Of a stretch of 64,000 bases of DNA, positions 46,828 to 56,545 are shown one piece after another. Made by a program: the position numbers and the translations under genes. This stretch comes from Leptotrichia hongkongensis (GTDB lineage Bacteria > Fusobacteriota > Fusobacteriia > Fusobacteriales > Leptotrichiaceae). The stretch's first letter is position 1, and the number at the start of each line of letters is the position of its first letter. A model generated the notes under the pieces. It did no database searches and had not been told where the DNA came from. It was given only the letters and a program-made list of their open reading frames with translations. Where the stretch lies: the NCBI RefSeq assembly GCF_007990635.1, contig NZ_AP019846.1, forward strand, positions 1,116,001 to 1,180,000. The letters are read 5' to 3'.

Positions 46828-47742
46828 TTATACACTTGATATCACTACTATCTTTATTTTCCCAACATCTCTATAATTTTGATTAAATATAACTCCCCAT
46901 ATCAAATTAACATTTTTATCTTCTATAATATTTGAAATTCTTTCTGTTATCTGCCTAATATATTCTAATGAAACATCTTCTGCTGCAATAAAATTTATAA
47001 GAACTCTTTTAGCATCCTCTAATTTCCCTTCAAATAAATTATTTTTCTTTATCTGTTCAATTATCTTATCAACAGCATTGTCGCCTTTTGCTTCTCCAAC
47101 ACGAATAATGGTATCCTTTGAATCTTGAAGAACTGATTTTACATCCAAAAAGTCAATATTCATAAATCCAATTTCCGTCAGAATATTTACAATGCTCTCA
47201 ATACCTTCCTTTATAATAAAGTTAGCTTTTTTATAGGCTGTTTCAAGAGAATTTTTGCCAACATAATTATACAGCTTTTCATTCATAACAACAATCATGC
47301 TATCTGCAAGTTTTTCAATCTTCTTAATACCTGTATTTGCAATCTTTAAATTCTCGAATCCTTCTAGATAAAATGGACGTGCGATAATACTGACAGTAAA
47401 AATTCTCAATTTTTTTGCAACTTCAAGAATAACAGGCATTATTCCACTTCCAGTTGCCCCTCCAACTCCTGCAGTCAAAAATAGAATATCTGTTCCCTTA
47501 AGCAATTCCCGAAATTGATTTTCACATTGAAGTGCCACTCTCTCGGCCTGCTCTCTGCTGCATTCCTTAACCCCGGTATCTAAAAAAATCTTTTTTTCAG
47601 CATGACTTCGCTCATAATTCTTACTATCTGTATCAATTGTTATATATTCAACCTTTCTTACTCCTGAAGCTATCATAAAATTAACAAAATTTATCCCCAT
47701 CCCACCAATTCCAATAACTTTTACACTCATTTTATCCTTCAT
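46828..47742 (-). CDS. Divergent FtsZ/tubulin-family paralogue
   Basis: 304 residues. N-terminal GTPase domain: VKVIGIGGMGINFVNFMI (T1), YITIDTDSK, tubulin signature AGVGGATGSG (canonical FtsZ has GGGTG), SIIARPFYLEGFENL. The catalytic T7 loop NIDFLDVKSVL keeps both Asp residues. The T3 region with the usual LGAGANP motif is missing (LDTGVKECSREQAER), and there is no disordered tail or C-terminal peptide for FtsA/ZipA binding. It is therefore probably not the division FtsZ but a specialised filament former. Start may be ATG 47730, which has AAGGA just upstream. Isolated on the minus strand. Confidence 0.85.
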   Translation of the reverse strand: MKDKMSVKVIGIGGMGINFVNFMIASGVRKVEYITIDTDSKNYERSHAEKKIFLDTGVKECSREQAERVALQCENQFRELLKGTDILFLTAGVGGATGSGIMPVILEVAKKLRIFTVSIIARPFYLEGFENLKIANTGIKKIEKLADSMIVVMNEKLYNYVGKNSLETAYKKANFIIKEGIESIVNILTEIGFMNIDFLDVKSVLQDSKDTIIRVGEAKGDNAVDKIIEQIKKNNLFEGKLEDAKRVLINFIAAEDVSLEYIRQITERISNIIEDKNVNLIWGVIFNQNYRDVGKIKIVVISSV

Positions 47743-47892
47743 ACTAATCCCACTATTGCAAATACAAAGTATTGCAAAATCTCCCTTCTATTGAAAATAT
47801 TTAATTTTGAAATTATTTTTTGTTTATAGATGTATTTTAGCAGATTAAAAGAGGTATTTCAAGAATGAAATTTAATAAAATATTTTTTCATG

Positions 47893-48285
47893 TTAATATA
47901 ATTTATTTAAAAATTCAGAAAAATTATCAGCTACAAATTCTTTTTCTTGTGTTTCATGTAAATATAGGATAACTTTTTTATCATCATCTAAACATAAAAC
48001 ATTTCCTGATGGATCCAAACCAAAAGGAATTAAATTCATACGAAATAACTCTTCAAATTGATAAATATTTTCTTCATCCTCTCTATTGTATGATATTAAA
48101 TCTTTAAAAATTTTCTCCTTCGATACTTCAGTATCAAAAATATTTTTATTAGGATAACCAGCATTGTTATTTTCTATACATCCTTTCAAATCATTTGGTA
48201 ATAAAACACTGTATTTTTTTTCTATTTCTTGTATTTCCTCTTTATTTTCTAAGGGAATTACATATTTCCAATTTATATTATTCAT
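47893..48285 (-). CDS. SUKH (SMI1/KNR4) family immunity protein
   Basis: 130 residues from ATG 48285 (AAGGAG 9 bases upstream; the open frame to 48366 overlaps the nuclease gene and is not needed). SUKH fold: EIQEIEKKYSVLLPNDLKGC, NNNAGYPNK, LIPFGLDPSGNVLCLDDD and VADNFSEFLNKLY at the end. SUKH proteins classically neutralise HNH/EndoVII nuclease toxins, which fits the gene directly upstream (13 bp gap). Last gene of the dynamin-HerA operon. Confidence 0.88.
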   Translation of the reverse strand: MNNINWKYVIPLENKEEIQEIEKKYSVLLPNDLKGCIENNNAGYPNKNIFDTEVSKEKIFKDLISYNREDEENIYQFEELFRMNLIPFGLDPSGNVLCLDDDKKVILYLHETQEKEFVADNFSEFLNKLY

Positions 48286-48298
48286 ATTCAATCTCTCC

Positions 48299-48937
48299 TT
48301 ATCTATTTTCTTGTCCTCCACCCCATATAGCTTTACCACCTGTATGTGCAGTCTTATTATGTACATCTGTTTTTACTAGTTGCATTTCTCCAATTTTTTC
48401 ATTATGATGCCATGTATATCCTCTTGGTGTTTCCCCATTTTCTATCATTTCAAGTTGTTGTTCATTAAAGTTTTTTCTTAATATTTCATCATTTTGAACT
48501 GTTTCTTTTAATTTTGAATTACACTCTTTAAATTGATTCTTATCTGTTGCATTGTAATTTTCTTTGGACAACTTAGTATCAAATACTGATTCAAACTCTG
48601 GGAAAACACCTTCAACTTTAAGTCCACCTACTTCTATACTTTTTTTGTTATAGGCTACTAGTGTAGTGTCATGTTTTATTCCTTCAAGCCATGAATTTAA
48701 AGTTTTTAACTGAATTGTTCCATTTTTATCTTTAATAGCATTTTCTATTAAAGAATCAGACATACCATTTTCTTTCAGAATATTTTTCTCTTCATTAGAT
48801 AATCCTATTTCCTTAACTATAGGTTCATCCAATTCACTCGTATTCATATTTTTATTTTCTACAGATTTTGCAATTTCTGCCAGAGAAGACTTTTCAATCC
48901 CTGCTTCTGACAATTTTAATACCATAGATTCTATCAT
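48299..48937 (-). CDS. WHH-type HNH/EndoVII nuclease (toxin or effector)
   Basis: 212 residues. The C-terminal about 100 residues form the WHH variant of the HNH/EndoVII fold: VFPEFESVFDTKLSKENY, QFKECNSKLKE, then GYTWHHNEKIGEMQLVKTD and HNKTAHTGGKAIWGGG with the catalytic His pair. The first 100 residues are helical and charged with no signal peptide, LXG or PAAR module, so there is no visible secretion tag. Its ATG overlaps the (frame-corrected) stop of the ATPase gene as ATGA, and the SUKH immunity gene follows at once. This suggests an effector acting inside the cell as part of the operon. Confidence 0.88.
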   Translation of the reverse strand: MIESMVLKLSEAGIEKSSLAEIAKSVENKNMNTSELDEPIVKEIGLSNEEKNILKENGMSDSLIENAIKDKNGTIQLKTLNSWLEGIKHDTTLVAYNKKSIEVGGLKVEGVFPEFESVFDTKLSKENYNATDKNQFKECNSKLKETVQNDEILRKNFNEQQLEMIENGETPRGYTWHHNEKIGEMQLVKTDVHNKTAHTGGKAIWGGGQENR

Positions 48938-49133
48938 TTTATATTACCTCCTGTAACAACAAATTCTCTCCATACAGAATATATTTCAAGGGCATCTTTA
49001 CCTTCTAAAGAAAATTCTTTCATTAAACTTTGAGAAATAGCTAATTTTAATTCATTATCTTCGATTTTTACACTTCTTTCAATTAAATTTACTAATTCCC
49101 TATTTAAATCTTCAAAATTACTTCTTGTAATAA
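48934..49133 (-). other. Displaced C-terminal part of the HerA-type ATPase
   Basis: An open frame without a start codes LIITRSNFEDLNRELVNLIE, RSVKIEDNELKLAIS and about 30 more residues, ending TGA at 48934-48936. Adding one A to the A6 run at about 49137 joins it to the ATPase (NNLKKLIITRSN). The TGA then overlaps the nuclease ATG, a coupling that supports the corrected reading. Confidence 0.65.
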
Positions 49134-52100
49134 TTAATTTTTTAAATTATTCTTATCAACAATTAAATTAGTAACCATTTTAGATAATTTTTCAAAATTA
49201 TTGTTTTTCCATATTTTTAATTTTTCAGTTTTTCTGTATTCATCTAAAAGTTCTAAAACCTCTATTTTCTGTATTGTTGATAATTTAGACTTAGTTAAAG
49301 TGTTGTCTATATACTCAATATTAGGCGTAATTTCCTGATTAACTTTAGTTTTTAATAATAATTTCAATAATTCTTGTTTTAATTTACATTCATCAATCTT
49401 TTCTGTATATTCTCGAGTATAATTATACAGTTCTTCTTTTCCTTCAAATTTATTAACTTTACACAATACAGGCTCTATCCAATCATTTTGATAAACTACA
49501 GCAACTCCTTTAGGTAATTTTGCAATTTCATCTAACTGTTCATCTTTTAAGGCTGCAGCTTTACCAGCCAATCTTCTATCAACCTCATCAGGTAATCTCA
49601 TAATAATCTTTGTATTTGTATTTCTGATTGCTGAAACATCAACTGCATTAGGAGATTGATCAGCTATAATAAATCCTTCTCCATAAGTTCGCATCTCCGC
49701 TATTGCATTTGATAGCATTTCTACTGATTTTCCTGAAACATTGGAACTTTCTGAATTTTGTTCAGTTGAAACTCTTTTTAGTATATTGTGAGCTTCTTCT
49801 AAAACAGTAACATGTTTTAGTTTTGAATTCATTTCTGTTGCTTCTGACATTCTGTATTCATTCAATCTCATCACAAGTATTCCCATAATAAGTGATTTTG
49901 TTTCTAAAGAACCAATTCGGCTTAAATCAATTATAACATTTTCATCAAATAATATTTTATTATCTATCTCATCCGAAGCAAAAATTTGACCATTTAATCC
50001 ATTAGTTAAAGATTTAATTCTAGTTACTAATGAACCGATGTAATTCCCCTTTAATTCCTCAGAATATGCTGAATTTTCAATAACAGTCCACAATTCTTTT
50101 TCTAAATCAGCAAACGTCGGGAATAACTCATCCGAAATTCTATTTACAGATTCCACTAAATCCCATCCACAATCTTCATAAGCACTTAAAACTGCATCTT
50201 TTAATACAGCAGGCATTGCCGCATACATTGGCCAGCACACATTAAATATTTCTATTAATCTATCCACATGCTCTAATACATGAACAGATTTTGGAAATTT
50301 AAATGGATTAATTCTTAATAATTCACTAAAATTAGGATTAGTTCCCAATACAGTTACGTTATTTTTATTCCCAAAAACATTTTTGTATTCCCCTTTAGCT
50401 GGCTCAATTATCATAAATTTTATACCAACTATATCTAATTGATCCAATATTTCATATATTGTATTACTTTTACCAGATCCTGTTGAACCTGTGATGAAAG
50501 TATGCATTGCAAGGCTTTCTCTATTTAATCTAACCTTAGTCTTTGTTTCTGTACCCATATTGTAAATATTTCCTAAATTTATACTTCCAAAAACTTTTTC
50601 ATTATTTGATGTCATAACTTCTTTAGCAAAATCTACATGTTCAATAACAGGAAATCCAGGAACAGATTTTCTCGGGAAACCAATATGTAAAGCTAATTCA
50701 TTACCACTAACTGTTACAGTTGGAGTTACTGGTATTGCGATTTGGGAAATATTGTTATATAAAAATAATGGATGATAAAAGTTTTTTATATATTTTCTTA
50801 TTTCATTAACTTTTTCCTTATCACTCCATGAATTTACAGCAGAAACTTCTACTCCTGTATTTGTTCCACTCATTAATGCCTTATAAGTAGAAGCTGCAAT
50901 TTCTGAAGTATATGAATTTTCAGAAACAAAATATGCCGCACATTCCCATAATCCTAAACTTTCAAATTCTTTTATTCTTTCAAATTGAATATCTAATTTT
51001 TCTAATATGTTGGAAATACTTTTATTTTCAATATTCATTGTTATATTTTGAGAATTTCCTCGTTGCATTCCTTTTGTTTCAGTATTACTTTGATTCGTTC
51101 CATAAGTATCGCCCATACTGGTTCCAGAAGTATAAGAATGATTTTCTGAAGTAGATTCTGTTGTAGTTGTTCCTTTAGTATGCGTCTTTCCAAATCCAGC
51201 ACCTAAACTATTTATTCCCATAGAAAGTACACCAGCTCCTATCAAGCTAGCTCCTCCTGTCATAGGAGCTAACAATAAACCTGCTGTACTTACTGCCATT
51301 GAAGTTACGCCTGAAATTTTACCAATAGCATCTTTTTCAGTATAACTTTCTGATTTTGATGTACTCTGCGAAGTTGTCTTTCCGTAAGTCTCAGATGAAT
51401 TTGTAGTATAACTTTTACTTTCTGATTTTCCTGTTGTAAAAGCATTAGCAACATTTATTGACTCGTTTACAGAATAATTTACTTGAGATTTTGAAAATGG
51501 TATTAATTGGGTATAGATATTTTCATAGTTCTTTCTTATTTCTGCAAGTTGTCCTTGTTCTACTCCATTTGCAATTATTATTCCTGTATATTTTTGATTT
51601 TGCATTGATAATGCCAATTTTTCTAGTCCTTGCACAAATGAAACGTTATTTTTTTCATCTATTTTATCATTTGCAACACACGAAACAGCAGAAATGTTAT
51701 TGATTTTAATTTTATCTAAAACATTCTGCATTTTATTATTTGTGTAATTTTCTGTCTTTATACCAGGAAATTGCCCATTTAACGCATTTTTTAAAGTATC
51801 TCTTAAAGAATTTATAGTGAAATTTGAATTTAATGATTTAACTCCCATATAAAAATCAGTTTTTTCTCCATCACTATCTATTATAATGAATATAGCACAT
51901 TTCATAGAAATCAATGAATTATACACACTTGCAAACTTATAAGTTGAATATTCGTCTTTTTCATATATCATTTCAGTAATTTTAAAAAATCTTATAGTAT
52001 CAAATAAATCTTCATTTTCGGAAGAAAACGGAACTACTTCTAAATCTTCCAATTTTGTCAGATAATTTTTTAACAATACATCATCTACAATTTTAATGGC

Positions 52101-52181
52101 ATTATTAAAATTCTCCTGAATAGATTTTTGTTCAGGTATATAATTATTTTTAGCTATTGTTTGCAATTTATCGTCATACAT
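49134..52181 (-). CDS. HerA/FtsK-like ATPase (DUF87-type) with hydrophobic insert
   Basis: 1015 residues here, about 1080 with the displaced tail. Residues 1-240 have no recognised domain. Residues 250-283 and 336-380 are Ser/Thr-rich and flank a Gly-rich hydrophobic segment (291-331, SMAVSTAGLLLAPMTGGASL) that could insert into a membrane. The motor domain has Walker A TGSTGSGKSNT (about 564-574), IEPAKGEY, Walker B VTVLEEAHN (about 791-799) and the sensor region GFIIADQSPNAVD, the pattern of HerA/VirB4-type hexameric DNA or protein translocases. It is placed between the dynamin genes and a nuclease gene, so it may be the motor of a defence complex. Confidence 0.88.
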   Translation of the reverse strand: MYDDKLQTIAKNNYIPEQKSIQENFNNAIKIVDDVLLKNYLTKLEDLEVVPFSSENEDLFDTIRFFKITEMIYEKDEYSTYKFASVYNSLISMKCAIFIIIDSDGEKTDFYMGVKSLNSNFTINSLRDTLKNALNGQFPGIKTENYTNNKMQNVLDKIKINNISAVSCVANDKIDEKNNVSFVQGLEKLALSMQNQKYTGIIIANGVEQGQLAEIRKNYENIYTQLIPFSKSQVNYSVNESINVANAFTTGKSESKSYTTNSSETYGKTTSQSTSKSESYTEKDAIGKISGVTSMAVSTAGLLLAPMTGGASLIGAGVLSMGINSLGAGFGKTHTKGTTTTESTSENHSYTSGTSMGDTYGTNQSNTETKGMQRGNSQNITMNIENKSISNILEKLDIQFERIKEFESLGLWECAAYFVSENSYTSEIAASTYKALMSGTNTGVEVSAVNSWSDKEKVNEIRKYIKNFYHPLFLYNNISQIAIPVTPTVTVSGNELALHIGFPRKSVPGFPVIEHVDFAKEVMTSNNEKVFGSINLGNIYNMGTETKTKVRLNRESLAMHTFITGSTGSGKSNTIYEILDQLDIVGIKFMIIEPAKGEYKNVFGNKNNVTVLGTNPNFSELLRINPFKFPKSVHVLEHVDRLIEIFNVCWPMYAAMPAVLKDAVLSAYEDCGWDLVESVNRISDELFPTFADLEKELWTVIENSAYSEELKGNYIGSLVTRIKSLTNGLNGQIFASDEIDNKILFDENVIIDLSRIGSLETKSLIMGILVMRLNEYRMSEATEMNSKLKHVTVLEEAHNILKRVSTEQNSESSNVSGKSVEMLSNAIAEMRTYGEGFIIADQSPNAVDVSAIRNTNTKIIMRLPDEVDRRLAGKAAALKDEQLDEIAKLPKGVAVVYQNDWIEPVLCKVNKFEGKEELYNYTREYTEKIDECKLKQELLKLLLKTKVNQEITPNIEYIDNTLTKSKLSTIQKIEVLELLDEYRKTEKLKIWKNNNFEKLSKMVTNLIVDKNNLKN

Positions 52182-52193
52182 TTTTTACACTCC

Positions 52194-52745
52194 TTAATTA
52201 TTATCATTAAATAGAATTATTCCACCTGCTACCAATACAGCACCACCAACAGCACCCACAACAAATGATTTTGCCACAAGTCCGCTTAATAATAATACTC
52301 CTCCAACTCCAGCTACGACCATACCTGTCTGTTTATAATTTATTGAATTATTTCTATTATTAGTTGTTTTCTGGAATCTTACGGAAGATTTATTAGTAGT
52401 ATTTCCATTATTTGCTTTACTTCTATCTGAATTTGTCGTTTTCCCAGCAAATAAATGCTTTCTAACTTTTCTTAACAAATTCATTCTTTCTCTTGAAAAA
52501 TTGAACATCAAGTCTTTCAGAAGTTGTTTATAGTATTCTTCTGTCCAATTTGCTACATTCAAATCTAATTTCTGATTATCCTGTTCTTTATATAGAGCAT
52601 TTCCTATATTTTCTTCTGCATATTTAACCATTTCTTCACCTTCATTTGATTTAGGCGATACTGTAAAACTTGTATAAATCTGTGTTCTTACTCCATTAAT
52701 ATTTCTTTCACTAACTGCCTTTAAAAATTCTGAACTCAACATCAT
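52194..52745 (-). CDS. Small protein with C-terminal glycine-rich membrane hairpin
   Basis: 183 residues from ATG 52745, 8 bases after AAGGAG (a GTG at 52754 is too close to it). Residues 1-100 are soluble and possibly a conserved domain (FLKAVSERNINGVRTQIYTS, EEMVKYAEENIGN). An Asn/Thr/Ser-rich linker (105-140) follows, then two glycine-zipper-like membrane segments, GMVVAGVGGVLLLSGLVA and VGAVGGAVLVAGGIILF. Gly-rich hairpins resemble those of membrane-inserting effectors or assembly factors. Lies 12 bp before the ATPase gene and 18 bp after the large dynamin. I do not recognise a family. Confidence 0.75.
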   Translation of the reverse strand: MMLSSEFLKAVSERNINGVRTQIYTSFTVSPKSNEGEEMVKYAEENIGNALYKEQDNQKLDLNVANWTEEYYKQLLKDLMFNFSRERMNLLRKVRKHLFAGKTTNSDRSKANNGNTTNKSSVRFQKTTNNRNNSINYKQTGMVVAGVGGVLLLSGLVAKSFVVGAVGGAVLVAGGIILFNDNN

Positions 52746-52763
52746 TTTTATCACTCCTTCTTA

Positions 52764-55127
52764 TTATATTTCTAAAATTCCATTTACTCTATTTTGAATA
52801 TTTTCTAACCAAGCTAACTTACTATTATTTTCATTAATTATATTTTCCAAATTATTATTTTCGCTTGCAAATCCTTTTAATTCCTCTAATTTTTCATTTA
52901 ATTTACTATCTAATTTATCTGCTTCTTTTCTAAAGTTTCTTTTAATCTTTGTAATTGTATCATCTATATATTTTTCTGTTTCTTCTGAAATTTCAAAAAA
53001 ATGATTAATTGGCGAACTGAAATATCTTTTAGCAAATTCCTCGCCTTTAACATATCTTATTTCTTCATAAATTTCTTCTTCAACATAACTAGGCTCCCAA
53101 AATTTAATCCAACCAAAAAAACCGCTCTTTTTCTGATTTTTTACTGTCTTAGTTCTTCCAGTAGCAACACTCTTTTCTTCAGCAATACTTTCAAATATTA
53201 AATTTGCATTCATAGAATCTATATCTCCTGAAATGAAATCCAATGGATCTATTTCAATATTTGCAATTTTAATATCTTCTGATAAAGATTTTAACTTATC
53301 TTTATAGCTTTTAACTAACTTATCATACATATTTTTTACTTTTTGTTCTACCGTTTCTTCTAATTTTATTTGTACTTTATTGTCTAAATTTTTAGTTTTT
53401 GTTTCAAATTCATTAGTTTTTGACTCAATTTGATAATCTCTAAATTCTTGTCCTTGTTGTCCATATATTATTTTTTGAATTTCTTGTTGAACATTTTCAA
53501 AAATAGGTCTGATACTTTCTTTTATTTCATTACCATTTAAACTTTCTACCTCTTCCAAGAATTTTTTACCACCTTCAGCATCTTTTAATTTATTCTGTAT
53601 CTCATCAATAGCTTTAGTTATTTCAGCTTGTTTTTCTCTATTTGATAAGATTTCTTGTTTTACATTTTCAAATGACTTTGCACTTTCCAGTCTTGAATGA
53701 AATGTTTCATAAATATTTTTTATTTTAGCTGTTTTAGAATATTTTTCAACATAAAGTTTTATTGCTTCTTCAATAGAAACTATCCCAGAATGTATTAATG
53801 CTTCCCGCTTCATTCCTTCTGATTTTTCTTCTTTATCTTCACTAGAACTCAATTCTTTGGCTTCTTCTATTTGTTTATTAAGTTTGTTTCTCATACTAGG
53901 AGTTGCTGGTGCATATTTTTCTAAATGAAATTCTATATTTTTATTCATTTTTTTTACTTTATTAATTACATCTCTTACATTATCATCCAATTCATCTAGT
54001 TCATCTTCAGAATATCCTACAACTCTATGATTTTTTAAAATTGTTCTTATATCTAATGCCGTTAAAGCCGAAGCTGGATAAACATTAGGATTTTTTATCC
54101 CCTTATCTTCAAGATATTTCTTTACTTTTTCTATAGAACTTTCAACATCATCTTCTCCTTTTCTAAAGTTATCCAATTTATTTACAACAAATATATATCT
54201 ATCTTTAGATTGTTTACCACCAACTTTCATACTGTCAGCAACCATTTCTAATAAATTGCTGTCATCGTTTACTGCCAATTGAGTTGCATTCAAGACATAT
54301 AATACCAATGTTTTTGATGTTTCATTTAAATTTCTCATTGTCATTCTCTGATGTTCAGCATCTCTTGAATTATTTGGACCTGGAGTATCTACTAATACTA
54401 ATGAAGTATCATCCGAAGATACAAAAGGTATATCGCCATTTATTTCTATTCGTGAAACACTTGAATCTGAATTAAATCTTTCCATATCCTCTAGTTTTAA
54501 ATTTGGATTGCTCTCAATACGAATATTATTTTTATCAAAAATACTAGCTTCAAATATATCTTTATCTTTATCTGTAATTTCAGTTACTATTGCAGTACAC
54601 GCTTCCTGTTTTGCAGGCATTAATTTTTTTCTTAATAAGGCATTTATTAAAGTTGATTTTCCAGCACTCATTGTTGCTATTACATTTACTGGGAATTTTT
54701 CACTTAATGCCATTTCAAAAGAATGCTTCAAAGATTTGTCATTTAATTCTTGAAAAGGTCCATTTTGAATATCATAAAATATTTCTTCAATTGCTTTTTC
54801 TTTATCGCCTAATTCCTGTACGGCTTCATGTATTACATGCATTCTCACATTTTCTGGAAACACTTTTCCATTCTCTGTTTCTATTCCTTCTCTTCTAGCA
54901 TTTTCAACAACAAACTCTACATCTTCATAATCTAAACTAGTTCCTTTAAATGTAATTTCAAATTCCTCTTCCAACGTATTACATTCTTCAAACAAAATTC
55001 TCGGAAAATCCTCAATCCATTCTTGTAATCTTTTATCAGTTAAATCTAATACTTTTAATTCTTTCCCCTCCAACATAACTTCTGTTTCTACTTTATATGG
55101 GTTATATTTGATGTATACCTTTTTCAT
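52764..55127 (-). CDS. Bacterial dynamin-like GTPase (full length)
   Basis: 787 residues. GTPase motifs: P-loop ATMSAGKSTLINALL at 151-165, where Ala replaces the first Gly of the usual G-x4-GKS; G2 Thr in EACTAIVTE; G3 LVDTPGPNNS at 245-254; G4 VVNKLD at 314-319. The rest is long alpha-helical and coiled-coil (about 400-780), with a predicted membrane-contact region near FFGWIKFWEPSYVEEE. Residues 1-110 are an extra N-terminal domain. Dynamin-like proteins remodel or fuse membranes. Third of three dynamin genes in a tight operon with the small membrane protein and HerA-type ATPase. Confidence 0.9.
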   Translation of the reverse strand: MKKVYIKYNPYKVETEVMLEGKELKVLDLTDKRLQEWIEDFPRILFEECNTLEEEFEITFKGTSLDYEDVEFVVENARREGIETENGKVFPENVRMHVIHEAVQELGDKEKAIEEIFYDIQNGPFQELNDKSLKHSFEMALSEKFPVNVIATMSAGKSTLINALLRKKLMPAKQEACTAIVTEITDKDKDIFEASIFDKNNIRIESNPNLKLEDMERFNSDSSVSRIEINGDIPFVSSDDTSLVLVDTPGPNNSRDAEHQRMTMRNLNETSKTLVLYVLNATQLAVNDDSNLLEMVADSMKVGGKQSKDRYIFVVNKLDNFRKGEDDVESSIEKVKKYLEDKGIKNPNVYPASALTALDIRTILKNHRVVGYSEDELDELDDNVRDVINKVKKMNKNIEFHLEKYAPATPSMRNKLNKQIEEAKELSSSEDKEEKSEGMKREALIHSGIVSIEEAIKLYVEKYSKTAKIKNIYETFHSRLESAKSFENVKQEILSNREKQAEITKAIDEIQNKLKDAEGGKKFLEEVESLNGNEIKESIRPIFENVQQEIQKIIYGQQGQEFRDYQIESKTNEFETKTKNLDNKVQIKLEETVEQKVKNMYDKLVKSYKDKLKSLSEDIKIANIEIDPLDFISGDIDSMNANLIFESIAEEKSVATGRTKTVKNQKKSGFFGWIKFWEPSYVEEEIYEEIRYVKGEEFAKRYFSSPINHFFEISEETEKYIDDTITKIKRNFRKEADKLDSKLNEKLEELKGFASENNNLENIINENNSKLAWLENIQNRVNGILEI

Positions 55128-55157
55128 TTTTTTCTTTTTCCTTTCTCTAAAAAACTT

Positions 55158-56516
55158 TTACATTTCTAATATTTTTCTTTCTAATAATTTTATACCTGAA
55201 TTTTTCAACAGCATCTCATATTTATTATTTTCTATCTTTTCATCAGATATTTTACAATTATAATATTTAGATAAATTCCAATATTCTTTTTTAAATTTTC
55301 TTGCTAATTCATCCACATCTTCCAGCATATCTTCATTATGTATTTCATCAAATATTTTTTGCTTTGCAAGAAAACCAGCATGTGCAGAAATTGGACAAAC
55401 TATCGGATCTTTAAATCCTATTTTTTTTAATTCTTTATTCACATTCATTATGGTATCTTCAATAGAATCTTCTCCTTTCCTAAAACTATCTAATTTATTG
55501 ATTACAAAAATAATTTTGTTATCTTTCTTATTTCTAAAAATATAATTCAAATAATTAAAATTATCTGTACTGCTTATATTTTCAGCATTAAGCACATATA
55601 ATAAAACATCATAATCTTTTTCTTTTAATTTTTTTCTGTTATAGATTTATCATCGCTTCTCAATGAAGAATTTATTCCAGGAGTATCTATAAAACATACT
55701 TTATTTTTATCAAAGCCTCTAAAATAACTTGATACCAGTATTTTATCTTGGGTATTATTCTTGTCATTTTCTAATAATGTTTCTTGTGTTGCATTTAAAG
55801 AAAGTTCATTATCAAATTCATAAATATTTCCATCTTCATAAGGTTTATTATAAATATAATGCAATTTTTCAGTACAAGCTTCATTTGTTACCTTACTAAT
55901 CTTTTTCCCTATTAAAGCATTTATAAGCGTTGATTTTCCCGCACTCATTGTTGCTGTAATTAATACTTTTTTCTCTTTTGATTATTAAAATTATTATTTT
56001 CTTTCCAAAGTTTTATATAATCTTTTAACCCATTAAATTCTTGGATAATTTCTCCATTTTCATATAAAATGTTATATAAATCCATAAATTTTTGAGGAAA
56101 TTTATATAATTCTTCAAACTCTTTAATAATTTCATGCGCCTTCTCTTTTTCATAAAAAGAATTGATATACAAGCAATCACATAACAAGAAATATTTAAAT
56201 TTCATAAAACTTTTGTTTCTAAATGATTTAGTTATGTCTATTTCTTTTTCATCCTCGTTGTTTTTTAATAATTTTATTTTATACATTTCTAAGATTTTCT
56301 CTGAAAAATATCTGTAGAATATTTATTTTTAAAGTATTCCAATGTTTTGTAATACATATTTCTAAATTCAAAACTTTCTTTTGAGTATGTAGTTTTAAAA
56401 ATTAACTTCTTTATATTTTCTATTATCTGCTGACTTTTGCTTTTATTTTCATATCTAAATATTAAATTTCGCTGCATTATTTGAGAATTCCTAAAAATAT
56501 CTAATGCTATTTCCAT
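55158..56516 (-). pseudogene. Short dynamin-like GTPase, copy 2, with three frame breaks
   Basis: Four fragments (56289-56516, 55960-56286, 55625-55948, 55158-55595) align in order with copy 3 and with the GTPase half of the large dynamin. Joins: FQRKILEMYKIKLL (one A near 56294), KRKKVLITATMSAGKSTL (one A near 55976), and SITEKKLKEKDYD (one A near 55630). The restored protein is about 450 residues: a helical N-terminal region, P-loop ATMSAGKST, G3 FIDTPGINSS and G4 VINKLDSF. It ends soon after the GTPase domain, so it lacks the long helical stalk of a full dynamin. Confidence 0.75.
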
Positions 56517-56545
56517 TTATCTTTCCTTTCTTTAAAAATTTAAAC

